A DNA stretch of 64,000 nt, from NCBI GenBank assembly GCA_002077065.1, contig NAJO01000035.1:1-64000 (forward strand), in the 5' to 3' direction. The notes beneath the pieces were generated by a model. It worked only from the letters and a program-made list of their open reading frames with translations, searched no databases and was not told where the DNA came from. Numbering within the stretch: position 1 is the stretch's first letter; each line of letters opens with the position of its first letter. Positions 21,766-30,562 of this stretch are shown here, one piece after another. Origin of the DNA: Cryoendolithus antarcticus (taxonomy: Eukaryota > Ascomycota > Dothideomycetes > Cladosporiales > Cladosporiaceae). The position numbers and the translations under genes were made by a program.

Positions 21766-23097
21766 TCAGAAAAGACCAATGCGGGTCAGATTATCTTGCA
21801 CCTCATGATCGTAGAGCCTCCAGTACTCCATGAGATCAAGGACAGGCTTACATAGCCGAACTGGCAGCGCTGTTCCGGCATACTTTCTGTGAGATTCGAA
21901 TACAGGTCTGCAAAGCCACTGCTGGGTCCTCGCGAGATATCCGGAAATCATAACAAAGTCGTCTTTCTCGGCTTGCGTGCATGAGTTTGCTTTAGGAAGG
22001 CCTGGGAGGATGTGCAGCATCGCGCCGTAAGAAATGCTAAGCAGGAGAAGATTCGAATCAGCCTCGACTGAGTACACTTGGAGCATTTTCTTGACAAGGT
22101 CTACCCTGTTGGCCTCAGTCTCAGCACCTCTAGGTAGTATATCTCGGTCGAGTGAATTGACAAAAATACGGCGCTTCACGCGCAGAGCATTGCCGTTGTC
22201 CCGTTGACGATGGTTAGAAAGCTCGTTGTCCATCGGTAGGCCGCCAGGTGCAGGCATCTCACAGGACATCGTAGATCTGGTCCCGACTGTAATCATCGAT
22301 GCGATACGCGAGCGCGGTGAGTGTGTGCTTGACCATTGCACCGATCTGATGGACCCACGGCCGAACAAGGAAGTCTGGCTTAGGCGCACGACTTGACTCT
22401 CAACACTAAACGTGCTCATAGCTTCGCCGTTGTCAAGATCTGGTTGCTGAGCACTCGGATCCGGATTCCTGGGAATGGCTTCCTGAGCAATGTCGATATC
22501 AACACAGCCATGGTAGTCTACGTCAACCATGAGGCTGCTCTGCAAGCTCGCGCTGCATGATATGGACTCGTCGCTCGCGCCTCCGTATTCAATGGTCTGA
22601 CTTGAGACCTCCAGCGTGTAGCGCATGTGCTCATTCCCAAACCTGGCCATGTTCGAGGTGCTTGTTTCGTAAGTATCAGGAGCGGTGCTGCTGCTGGACC
22701 AGCCACTATCCTGAGGTGACATCATGAAAGGCGATTCCAGCGGTAGGACCATTTGTTGCTCGACTTCATCGGCGTGTGAGCAGGGACTGGTGCTGTACAT
22801 ATGATACGTATGACCAATCACTTCAGCAGCGTTGCCTGCAAAGTTCCCACGGCAGTGCAGGTCTTGCTGATGACGATCGAGGCTGTCCTTGCGTGAGTAG
22901 ACACGCTTGCAGTCCTGGCACCAGAATCCTTTGGGTGGGACCAGGCCGGCATTCTTTGCGTGTTCCCGACTTTTCGAGTTGTGAGCCTTCAGCGAATATG
23001 CTCGCGTGAACACTATGTTGCATAATTTACAGTAGTGCAGAGGCTGAGTTGGTTCGTCGTTGGGCTGCCGCAGGGCTTTCCACAATCCTTTGATCAT
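21766..23097 (-). CDS. C2H2-type zinc finger protein, first of three paralogs (Z1)
   Basis: A single exon of 443 residues, ATG at 23097. Finger 1 uses Cys23, Cys26, His39 and His46; finger 2 uses Cys60, Cys63, His76 and His81 or Cys82. The fingers are joined by AKNAGLVPPKGF, a linker nearly identical in the two paralogs to the right. A Ser/Thr-rich middle contains GTRSTMSCEMPAPGG, again shared. The C-terminal part (VNSLDRDILPRG, then ISYGAMLHILPGL) aligns with the tail of Z2 and weakly with the SH3 domain of Z3, but lacks SH3 hallmark residues. The function is unknown. Two fingers fit nucleic-acid or protein binding. The 3' end is convergent with Scm3, 201 bp away. Confidence 0.8.
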   Translation of the reverse strand: MIKGLWKALRQPNDEPTQPLHYCKLCNIVFTRAYSLKAHNSKSREHAKNAGLVPPKGFWCQDCKRVYSRKDSLDRHQQDLHCRGNFAGNAAEVIGHTYHMYSTSPCSHADEVEQQMVLPLESPFMMSPQDSGWSSSSTAPDTYETSTSNMARFGNEHMRYTLEVSSQTIEYGGASDESISCSASLQSSLMVDVDYHGCVDIDIAQEAIPRNPDPSAQQPDLDNGEAMSTFSVESQVVRLSQTSLFGRGSIRSVQWSSTHSPRSRIASMITVGTRSTMSCEMPAPGGLPMDNELSNHRQRDNGNALRVKRRIFVNSLDRDILPRGAETEANRVDLVKKMLQVYSVEADSNLLLLSISYGAMLHILPGLPKANSCTQAEKDDFVMISGYLARTQQWLCRPVFESHRKYAGTALPVRLCKPVLDLMEYWRLYDHEVQDNLTRIGLF

Positions 23098-23929
23098 GAT
23101 ACAGCTTCGAGGTCTTGTAGAATCCAGGCAAGCAAAGATGTTCTGACTCTTCGAAGGTCAAATATACTAGCATCATCCCGGCGAGAGACATGTCCAACGC
23201 TCGCACTTGTATGTGCCCCTTGACAGACGAGGCTGAGCCTTTCCTCTCGTTCACCCCCCAATGTACTCAAGACTTGATCCCCTCAGAATAGGCTCAATGG
23301 CCCAGGGGCCCGTTTCAGTGTGCCATGGTGGGCGTCTATCGGGTCCGTGATCTCATGGCACGGATAGGAAGCCGTGCCGCTGAGATGCGCAAGCGTCCAA
23401 GCGAAAGCATCACCCGCGCTATGCTTATCAGCTCTAGACGCCACCAGTTTGCCTGAACGCCACTGCACTTTGGATATCAAGATGACGGCGCACGGGAACC
23501 TTCTAGGCGCTACAGGACTGAGCATTGACGGCACCGACAGCATGGTTATCAGTCTTAGCGCACGGGATCGACGCAGGTGGCTCTCAAGATCATGCATGTT
23601 TGAAACAGAATACTGGCAGCTTGAATGGGCAGTGAACGTGCAGCCTCCACGCGAAAGGAGTCCTGCATTGCATCACCCGGTCTGCATCACCCGAATGGCA
23701 GCGTGTAAGGCCCTCTGTGTAGAGCCGAAGAATATATCTGTGCCAGCACGGGACGTACAGTCCAGATGACAAGTCCGCAGCGACGTCCACACAGGCCACT
23801 TCACCCCCTCCTATCCGCAACTCAGTCGACTGAATCTCGCATATACGACCTCAGACTCCTAGCACTCCCGCTTGTTGGCTACGTCCTCAACAACAGCCCG
23901 TCACTGTCCACGACCGTCAAACATAGGCA
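23098..23929. other. Divergent spacer Z1 / small TM ORF 1
   Basis: An 832-bp spacer. The long plus frame at 23374-23769 begins with GTG and has no recognisable content. No repeat seen. Confidence 0.4.
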
Positions 23930-24106
23930 ATGCCAGACTTCGACAATGGGCCAAACGGGGACATCCGGGTGGCTCTAGCCTTCAGCATTCTTGGTATTAT
24001 TACTGGATTCGGAGGGATCATCGCAACCATCGTACTTGCTTGGCTGCAGAATCGCCAGGTCGCCCGGCTGCTCGGACACGCACGCGAGCTGCGAGTGCTA
24101 TCGTAG
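23930..24106 (+). CDS. Very small single-TM protein 1 (T1), 58 residues
   Basis: An ATG-to-TAG frame of 58 codons with a polar head (MPDFDNGPNGDIR), one hydrophobic segment at about residues 14-37, and a basic tail (LQNRQVARLLGHARELR). I do not recognise the family. Two further plus-strand ORFs in this island (27351 and 32808) have the same plan: a short head, Ala-Leu at the start of a helix with small residues (SILGIITGFGG), then an aromatic/Leu-Gln, Arg-x-hydrophobic-x-Arg-x-Leu motif. That recurrence next to paralogous zinc-finger genes is the main support. The protein is too short for usual gene callers. It may have further 3' exons. Confidence 0.5.
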   Translation: MPDFDNGPNGDIRVALAFSILGIITGFGGIIATIVLAWLQNRQVARLLGHARELRVLS

Positions 24107-24611
24107 CGCGGTTTGTGGAATTGTGCGTCGAGACTGAGCATTCATGAAGAGACCTTGCTGACACCCGCTAGGAGCACACAAAGCCAACTGAACCTGTCCA
24201 GGAAACTCATTGAGCACGCTGCTGTGGCTGTCTCAGGTAGACGGCATCAGTTGGCTAGGAACGATATCAACGATGAAGATCTTGAAGATAGCCACGAGTC
24301 AGCATGAGCATGCTTTTATTCAAGTGATTGTCGGCATCATTACTACGATATGACCACAAGCATGCGCAACGAGACGCCTCATACCTCGCCATCCACTTTA
24401 AACGCCGTGCATGACCGTTATGTTATTGACATATTTACTCGAGCTTAGACCCTCATCTGTACTGATCCTCGCCACAGCGCTCTCGACTCTAAAGCTCCTT
24501 GTCCTTGCGCAACTTTCTTGGCTCTGTACTCCTGCAGTATGGGGAACGCAAATTTGTGGCACGATCTGTAGCCAAAGAGAACAAGGAAATTAAGCCGCTC
24601 TTCCACTCCCT
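24107..24611. other. Convergent spacer T1 / Z2
   Basis: About 500 bp. The plus frame at 24113-24307 begins with a GTG-type codon after the T1 stop. It could be a spliced 3' part of T1 but I see no decisive junction. Nothing else evident. Confidence 0.35.
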
Positions 24612-26336
24612 CTATATGAATCCTTCGGGCGGGACGCTCCGCTTCGCCAAAGATGTGGCTAAAGCTAAAGGATCGGTCACTGGCGCACACAGATCGCAAG
24701 GCACAAGGATGATGCTGCCCCCTGGGAGCTCGCACGTCCACTTTCTCACCGCTGCTGTGAAACCTACGACACTGACGTGATCGTTGACCCGAAGTTTGCG
24801 CTGAAGCGGTGCGGGCCCAGTCTCCTCAAAGCCAGGTAGTAGACTCACGCGTGGTCCATGTTCCATGCCCAAGAAAACGAAGTCTGAATCGGTTTCCATA
24901 TCGTAGATATCGCCCATCTTCGCGAGCAAATCAGCGCGGTTACCTGACCGCCCGGGTAGGATGTCTCTATTGACTAGTCCTGCTAGCACCTTACGCTTCA
25001 TTTGCGAGTGATCTGTGGCTTCGACCGCACGGTGATTGCGCATCTCATCGTCAACTGCTACTCCGCCGGGTGCAGACATCTCGCACTCGGACTGTGTCGA
25101 TCTGCTGCCAGTGGTCACGTGAGAAGCTCTTGAGCGGATCGAGAGCGACCAGTGGAGGGACTTGTTCGAGCCTTTTCCGAACAAGCTGAGCTCACTTATG
25201 CGGGTTGTCACACTGAGGATACTGCTCCTGTTACTCAGGTCACTCTTTCGTGGACTCCGTCTCTGCCCGTCCTGCCCGTCTAGCGGCGATGCACTTTCCG
25301 ATCTGGGTTTCGCATGGCGTTCGCTTGCTTGACTATGACGGATGCTCAAGTCGGTCTCGTTCGCGACCAAGAGGCCCGACACGCCTGGCTGCTGCAACGC
25401 CATCTCCCACCAAGTGTACGACCACCGAGAACCCAAGTACTCCCACAGATCCATGAGAGTCCCGATACCTGATCGCTGAGATGTTATCGCATGCACTAGG
25501 GCGCCGACATTCATGCCCGTAGAGCTCACTGGAATCCTCAGATCTTTTCTGCTAAGTTTCTCGAACAAGGAAGTATGTAATAGGCCGATGGTTGGGTTCA
25601 TATGGATTCGTCCAAGTGATACCGCGTCGGTGGGACTGAAGTCGAAGATCTCAACAAGGGTACCAACAGGGGGGCCGATGGCGGGAATGCTGCCGAAGTC
25701 TTGGATCCGCATATCAACGCGGACAACCTGGCACCAAGTACTAGAGATGCCTGCTGGCATACTTTCTCGAGGTGACAGATTCTTGTCCGAGGAGATCGGA
25801 TCATCGTCTGGCGGAGTTGCCTGCTTCTCGGCTTGCTCGCTGGAGCTGCGCTCGAGGCTACTCGCGGGGGTCGAGTAGCTTGGCTCGGTCTCTTCATTTC
25901 GCTCATTCATTGAAGTGATCGATCCCGGAGTAATGTGTGTGGCAGTTGGTATGTGTGTGTCACTCGGGACATCGTCTAACCGGATCTGTTGGAACTGTTG
26001 GACGCCGGCAACACAAAATCGTTTGGAGTCAGAGCCGCTTGGATCGACTATATCGGAGCTTTGTTTGCGCTTTTCTGACAGGTGGCCATCACACTTTCCA
26101 TCCGCAAGGTGTCGGGCAGGTCCATCCTTCCGAGCAAACGGCTGGCCACAGCCTGAGCAATGAAAGACCGGGGGTGGCGGTAGTCCGGCGTTGGTCGCGT
26201 GGCCTTGTGTTTTGAGATGAGCCTTGTATGTACGTACTTCGGTGAAGATGTTGTGACAGTGTCCGCAATATGCTGAATGCGAACTTAATTGCGAGGGTAC
26301 CTTTCGCATGGGCTGTATAGCCTTTGTACCGTCCAT
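24612..26336 (-). CDS. C2H2/C2HC zinc finger protein, second paralog (Z2)
   Basis: A single exon of 574 residues. Finger 1: Cys24, Cys27, His40, His46. Finger 2: Cys60, Cys63, His76, Cys82, so the second finger is C2HC. The linker ATNAGLPPPPVF matches Z1 and Z3. A basic stretch (SEKRKQ) follows. The middle is Ser/Pro-rich and contains two inserts absent from Z1. The block GSRSTQSECEMSAPGG, then DDEMRNHR, is shared with both paralogs. The tail has VNRDILPGRSGNRADLLAKM and a segment ending in TAAVRKWTCELPGG, which corresponds to the SH3 region of Z3 but is degenerate. It is probably a cytosolic or nuclear adaptor or DNA/RNA binder; this is inference. Confidence 0.8.
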   Translation of the reverse strand: MDGTKAIQPMRKVPSQLSSHSAYCGHCHNIFTEVRTYKAHLKTQGHATNAGLPPPPVFHCSGCGQPFARKDGPARHLADGKCDGHLSEKRKQSSDIVDPSGSDSKRFCVAGVQQFQQIRLDDVPSDTHIPTATHITPGSITSMNERNEETEPSYSTPASSLERSSSEQAEKQATPPDDDPISSDKNLSPRESMPAGISSTWCQVVRVDMRIQDFGSIPAIGPPVGTLVEIFDFSPTDAVSLGRIHMNPTIGLLHTSLFEKLSRKDLRIPVSSTGMNVGALVHAITSQRSGIGTLMDLWEYLGSRWSYTWWEMALQQPGVSGLLVANETDLSIRHSQASERHAKPRSESASPLDGQDGQRRSPRKSDLSNRSSILSVTTRISELSLFGKGSNKSLHWSLSIRSRASHVTTGSRSTQSECEMSAPGGVAVDDEMRNHRAVEATDHSQMKRKVLAGLVNRDILPGRSGNRADLLAKMGDIYDMETDSDFVFLGMEHGPRVSLLPGFEETGPAPLQRKLRVNDHVSVVGFTAAVRKWTCELPGGSIILVPCDLCAPVTDPLALATSLAKRSVPPEGFI

Positions 26337-27350
26337 TGACTCTGCCGACGCCGCGCACTGTCAAGCTTGAAAAGTGTAGCCGGAGGACGAAAAGTCGAAG
26401 GTGTATTGAATGAGAATGCTGGATAGCTGAAAGGGAGTACTCCATGGCCCATAGTAACTAGCTTCCTAGCACGCATAGCCCTGCTGGATTCGACCGCATA
26501 AGAAGGCAAACACAAGACTGATGCATCAGTGGGAGACACTCGCTAAGGACGGCGTCACCCGCACCTCCTTCACTCTGTCAAGCCATACGGAGCACTGACG
26601 TTCCGATTAAGGACGAGCCATTTAAGTACTTCTGACGAAGCAGACAAGTGGCAGCCCTGACATGGCTCGGCGAAAGTGGGCGAGAACCTCACAACAAGCT
26701 CTCGGAGATTGTAGTGGTCAGTGTGCTGCCCTGCCTTACTACGCTCGACAAAATTGCCAGCCCGTCGAATCAACGGAGCCTCGTTGGTGGGAATGTACGA
26801 GCTCGACGAGCTGTACATGCTCGATAATGACACTGGACATCTCCGCAACAGGATCCCGATATCTGCTGCTGCAGATATTAAAACGCGGCTGTACTTGCAG
26901 GATGCACGCCATTCGACGGTATGAATCTAGCTATGAGCACCCACCGAGAACCAAGATGATCTGGAGTGGTAGTGCTCGTGCTTCCCGTGCATCTCCCGCC
27001 TGATCTGCCAATTGCATTGCAGCAAGACGATTCCCAATGCGCATCATTGGCGTGCTGCACGAGACCTGCCCACTTGCACTGGCCATGACTCCTTCATGTA
27101 GGTGCACATGCAAAGGAAACTCAGCGGCATCTCCCACACTCGTCTGTGCGTAAACGACGTATGGGTGGTTTTGGGCCGCACAGCCAGACATGCCTTCGGA
27201 TACATAGTTGGGATCGGTGGTATCAGGTCCACACTGCTTACATCCTCCTCTGCACGCCATTTGCAAGAATCCCTTTGACAGCCTCGAATTCGACCACCGC
27301 ACCGCAACCACACGTCCTCGGTACCTTGAATTGCTGTTCCATAATCCGCA
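26337..27350. other. Divergent spacer Z2 / small TM ORF 2
   Basis: About 1 kb. It contains a clean minus frame from ATG 27260 to a stop at 26931 (110 codons, Cys-rich start MACRGGCKQCG) with no recognised family. I cannot support it as a gene. No repeat seen. Confidence 0.35.
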
Positions 27351-27560
27351 ATGTCCAACTGCTCACTGTCCGGACCCCTTAGCGTCCACGATGGCCCAAT
27401 CGACGCACGAGCAACGCTGGTCTTCGGTATCTTCGGTGTCCTGACTGGTGTGGGACAAATCTTTGTGGCAATTGCAATTGCGTACTGCCACCATCGCCAC
27501 TTCGGGCGCGCTCTGGGACAGGAAGCCGGCTGGCGTATGCATCCGCAGCGTGGGCCATAA
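27351..27560 (+). CDS. Very small single-TM protein 2 (T2), 69 residues
   Basis: An ATG-to-TAA frame. A head of about 18 residues (MSNCSLSGPLSVHDGPIDA) precedes one hydrophobic helix at about residues 20-46 (TLVFGIFGVLTGVGQIF core) and a basic/His-rich tail (YCHHRHFGRALGQE). It aligns by eye with T1 over the helix (G-I-hydrophobic-TG-hydrophobic-G) and the R-x-F-x-R-x-L tail motif. It sits divergently from Z2 (1,014 bp between starts) and convergently with Z3. No homologous family is known to me. The function is unknown; the plan fits a small membrane peptide of the ER, plasma membrane or a vacuole. Confidence 0.5.
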   Translation: MSNCSLSGPLSVHDGPIDARATLVFGIFGVLTGVGQIFVAIAIAYCHHRHFGRALGQEAGWRMHPQRGP

Positions 27561-27894
27561 AGAGGTGAGTCGACTTAACCGGATTGAGGTTAGTGACTTT
27601 AGCGCATGTAGCTGACGGGTCTTCGCCAGCTAGTCAACCCATCGAATCATCGACCATGCTGTTCATCCTCTCGTCGCTAGGGGATGGTCGGAAACCCGAC
27701 TTCCAGAGATGAATCTCTTCGAGGCTGGCCTAGACTGAGCGAGAGTGTTATACCATAGTCATCCCTATGGTCAAGACAATGGAGCCTGAGAGCGCGCGTT
27801 TACATGATTGGGCATCGTGGCGGCTGGAGCATTTTCGCGTTGGCGCTTGTATACTAGGCAATGATCATTCATTCCTCATGGCTCCCTGGAGCTA
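27561..27894. other. Convergent spacer T2 / Z3
   Basis: 334 bp. I see no gene and no clear repeat. Confidence 0.4.
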
Positions 27895-29553
27895 TCATCC
27901 CTCTTCAGGTATTGTAGGGTGATATAGTCTCCCCTGCAACACCGCGCAGTGCTTCCTCGGGAAGAACCCTTTCTTCGAATCTTGATTGATCCCATACCAT
28001 TCTCCATTTCCACTCCTGTGATGCGGAAGCACTTGTATCTCATCGCCCTTCCGTAACGTCAACGCCCCTCTGGCATCCTCGGAGTGATCCTCCAGTGCCC
28101 TCACCCACAATTGATGACTTTTGCCGCCCTTCGATGCAGTCCCCGCCGAGCCTGTAGGCGCGAGTAGATCCCACTGTACGCCATCTGCGCGATTTGATGA
28201 GGTCAAGGTGAGCCCTTCCGAGCTGTCGTCTGTGTTGTTCGAGTCTCGACTTCGCGGTCGCGATTGAGGGAACAAGCTTGAGATACTCGGCAAATTTGGG
28301 CGGAAGACTTTCCGGCGTATCCGGCCTTCGCCTTGATCACCCTTACCTCTGTGATCTCGCAGCTCGGGGTCAACTTCTGATGCAAATGGTGCGGCCATCT
28401 CGTCTAACGACATGGTCGACCTGCTACCAATAGTCAATAGCGAAGCTGTTCGAGAGTGCGGCACCGAGTAGACTGCTGACGGATGTACCGATTTGATCGA
28501 GCTTCCTCCCAGAAGCGAAGTGAAGCTGAGACGCTTGGCGTTATAGTCCGAAGTCGCAGTACTCGTGGCTAAACTGAAGCGGGATGGGCCACGAGTTGCC
28601 GATGCAGCTGATGAGTCCGGAGTCTTCGAGACGGCAGCATCGATGGAGTGATTGTTCATCACCACATTCTTTAGTGACATGCGTTCCATTGCGTCCGATA
28701 AGGGTCTTGGACCCTCGCCACCTGTGTGCCCTGTGGTGGGATCAAAGACTTGCCTAGGGGTATGGAGTGCAGGACTCGACATGCTTCGTGGATTGTTAGG
28801 CATGATAAGAAAGGACTGCTTCTCATCGTCCTCATCCTCTTCAGCAGGATTGTACCACGAAGTCTCTGTCATCTCAGAGTCGCCAGTGGTTGCCCGAGTT
28901 AGCGATGAAGATGTAGCGGTGTGCGAGTACGCGGTGGGTGATTGATGAGCAGGCAAAAGGTACGAGGTAGCATTGTGACTTATACTAGGCGCAGTCGAGT
29001 ACTCAGGAGACCAGACAGCTGAGAGCGGAGGCAATTGCACGGGCGTGGGCATGTCTGCGCTTACATTGGAGGCTTTGCGGGGGTACTCATATGGAGATGG
29101 TGCACCAGCGGAGACCGTATGATCTGTGGTCGAGTCCTCAGGTGATTTGCTCGACGAAGCGATTGAAGGTCCCCCTCCAGCGCCTTCACGGGCGTACAGA
29201 CCTCCATAGCCTGAATCTATATCTTCGTCAATATCATCAGAGGCCGTCGAATCTGACCGAGGGCCAACGCATGCTCGCCTCTTCGCATCATCAGCACGAC
29301 TGTCGAGACTCTCGTGTTTCCTCTTCGGATTCGGTGCCTTCGGACACTGATTGCGCTCCAAGTGGCGAATGGGCCCTTCTTTCCGCGTGAAGTTCTGCTC
29401 GCAGTACTGGCAGCTGAAGCCAGACGGTGGGGCAAGTCCAGCATTATCGGCGTGTCGCTTCGTTTTGAGGTGCGAGCGATACGCTCTCTTCGCGGTGAAA
29501 GTAAGATTGCAGTCCCCGCATATGAACGTGCCAGCCCGCGAGGTGTCTGACAT
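27895..29553 (-). CDS. C2H2/C2HC zinc finger protein with C-terminal SH3 domain, third paralog (Z3)
   Basis: A single exon of 552 residues from ATG 29553; the frame is open further upstream but only with a non-ATG codon. Finger 1: Cys12, Cys15, His28, His34. Finger 2: Cys48, Cys51, His64, Cys70. The linker is ADNAGLAPPSGF, followed by a basic stretch (NPKRKHE). A long Ser/Thr/Pro-rich region carries the block GSRSTMSLDEMAAPF shared with Z1 and Z2. Residues about 480-540 form a recognisable SH3 domain: ALEDHSEDARGALTLRKGDE, then GEWYGIN and KKGFFPRKH. SH3 domains bind Pro-rich ligands, so the protein may act as an adaptor. This copy looks like the least degenerate and possibly ancestral member of the triplet. 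Confidence 0.83.
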   Translation of the reverse strand: MSDTSRAGTFICGDCNLTFTAKRAYRSHLKTKRHADNAGLAPPSGFSCQYCEQNFTRKEGPIRHLERNQCPKAPNPKRKHESLDSRADDAKRRACVGPRSDSTASDDIDEDIDSGYGGLYAREGAGGGPSIASSSKSPEDSTTDHTVSAGAPSPYEYPRKASNVSADMPTPVQLPPLSAVWSPEYSTAPSISHNATSYLLPAHQSPTAYSHTATSSSLTRATTGDSEMTETSWYNPAEEDEDDEKQSFLIMPNNPRSMSSPALHTPRQVFDPTTGHTGGEGPRPLSDAMERMSLKNVVMNNHSIDAAVSKTPDSSAASATRGPSRFSLATSTATSDYNAKRLSFTSLLGGSSIKSVHPSAVYSVPHSRTASLLTIGSRSTMSLDEMAAPFASEVDPELRDHRGKGDQGEGRIRRKVFRPNLPSISSLFPQSRPRSRDSNNTDDSSEGLTLTSSNRADGVQWDLLAPTGSAGTASKGGKSHQLWVRALEDHSEDARGALTLRKGDEIQVLPHHRSGNGEWYGINQDSKKGFFPRKHCAVLQGRLYHPTIPEEG

Positions 29554-30562
29554 CCTCCAGTCGACTCGCGTTGAGACGTTGAGAGGCAAAACGAAGCGAG
29601 CGGCAGTCAATGAGGGACTGGAATATCCAGACGCGGGCAGTGCGGTCGTGTGGCCAGGCTGTCAAAGGCGTGAGACGGACCGTGATCGTGCCGCCCACTT
29701 GCATGCATGAAATCTGAGACCAATGGGCAGCTGCGGTGAAAGGCCGGGATAAGTAGGTCTATATCCGGGAATAGCGCTTTCCCAGTGCAGTACAGACTTG
29801 CTCCCAGAATGACTCTCTCATCTCCACAGCACCGGTAGTAAATTGAAGCAATCTCGAGACATGGTACACTGCTGGATCGTAGAGAGGTGCAAGATGATCT
29901 GCCAATCTCAGCCGTGAGGTTGAAAGGCTATGTGGTCATAGCGCGAACGGATCACCATCCGATCGTCTTCTACGCGCCGGCGACCTCCCAAAGTTTCACG
30001 GAACGGACAGCTCGAATCCCGTACAATTGGTAGCGATGCCACGCTGCCAAGGTACAGAATTGATGAGGGGCGTGGGGTTGTAGACCGTGCTGCCCTTGTA
30101 CGTTTCAGCCCCAAGCGTTCTCTAGGCCGAAAGATCCGCGTCGGATTTGAAGGGCCGAGTACATAGGTTCACGCTAGAAACCTGGAAGTTATCGATACGC
30201 TTCCATCACGGCTTTGTCTTCGACATGCTTCTGACACGGTGCAGGCAGCCTGCGGGATAGTGGCATCGCATACCAATGCAGGATATCCTCAAAATCCCGT
30301 GAACGCTCAGCCTCCCGTCTGCATGTTGAAGGCATCGCACACCATGGCACCACCCTACGATGCTTGCGAATGCCAAAACATGGTCTTGGCGTTGCAGTGT
30401 CAACGACAAGGGTACTCACATCGACTATGTCGATTTCGAACGACGAGATGACTTAATCGGGGCAGACTGTACCGTATCTTTCTTACTTGTCGAGGCTGTT
30501 CGGATCAAATTGCTGTACAATCGCGCACTTACGGTGTCGCATAGGGCGCCGTTCCAAGGTTC
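29554..30562. other. Spacer between Z3 and the O-methyltransferase
   Basis: About 1 kb holding the Z3 promoter and the methyltransferase 3' end. Unlike the upstream sides of Z1 and Z2, it has no small-TM frame on the plus strand that I can find. No repeat seen. Confidence 0.4.

Noticed and set aside
23374..23769. 131-codon plus frame upstream of T1
   Set aside because: GTG start, irregular composition, no match to a duplicate position in the other spacers.
29990..30030. tRNA T-loop-like sequence (gctcgaatccc)
   Set aside because: No matching acceptor, D or anticodon arms nearby; I found no tRNA or rRNA gene in the window.
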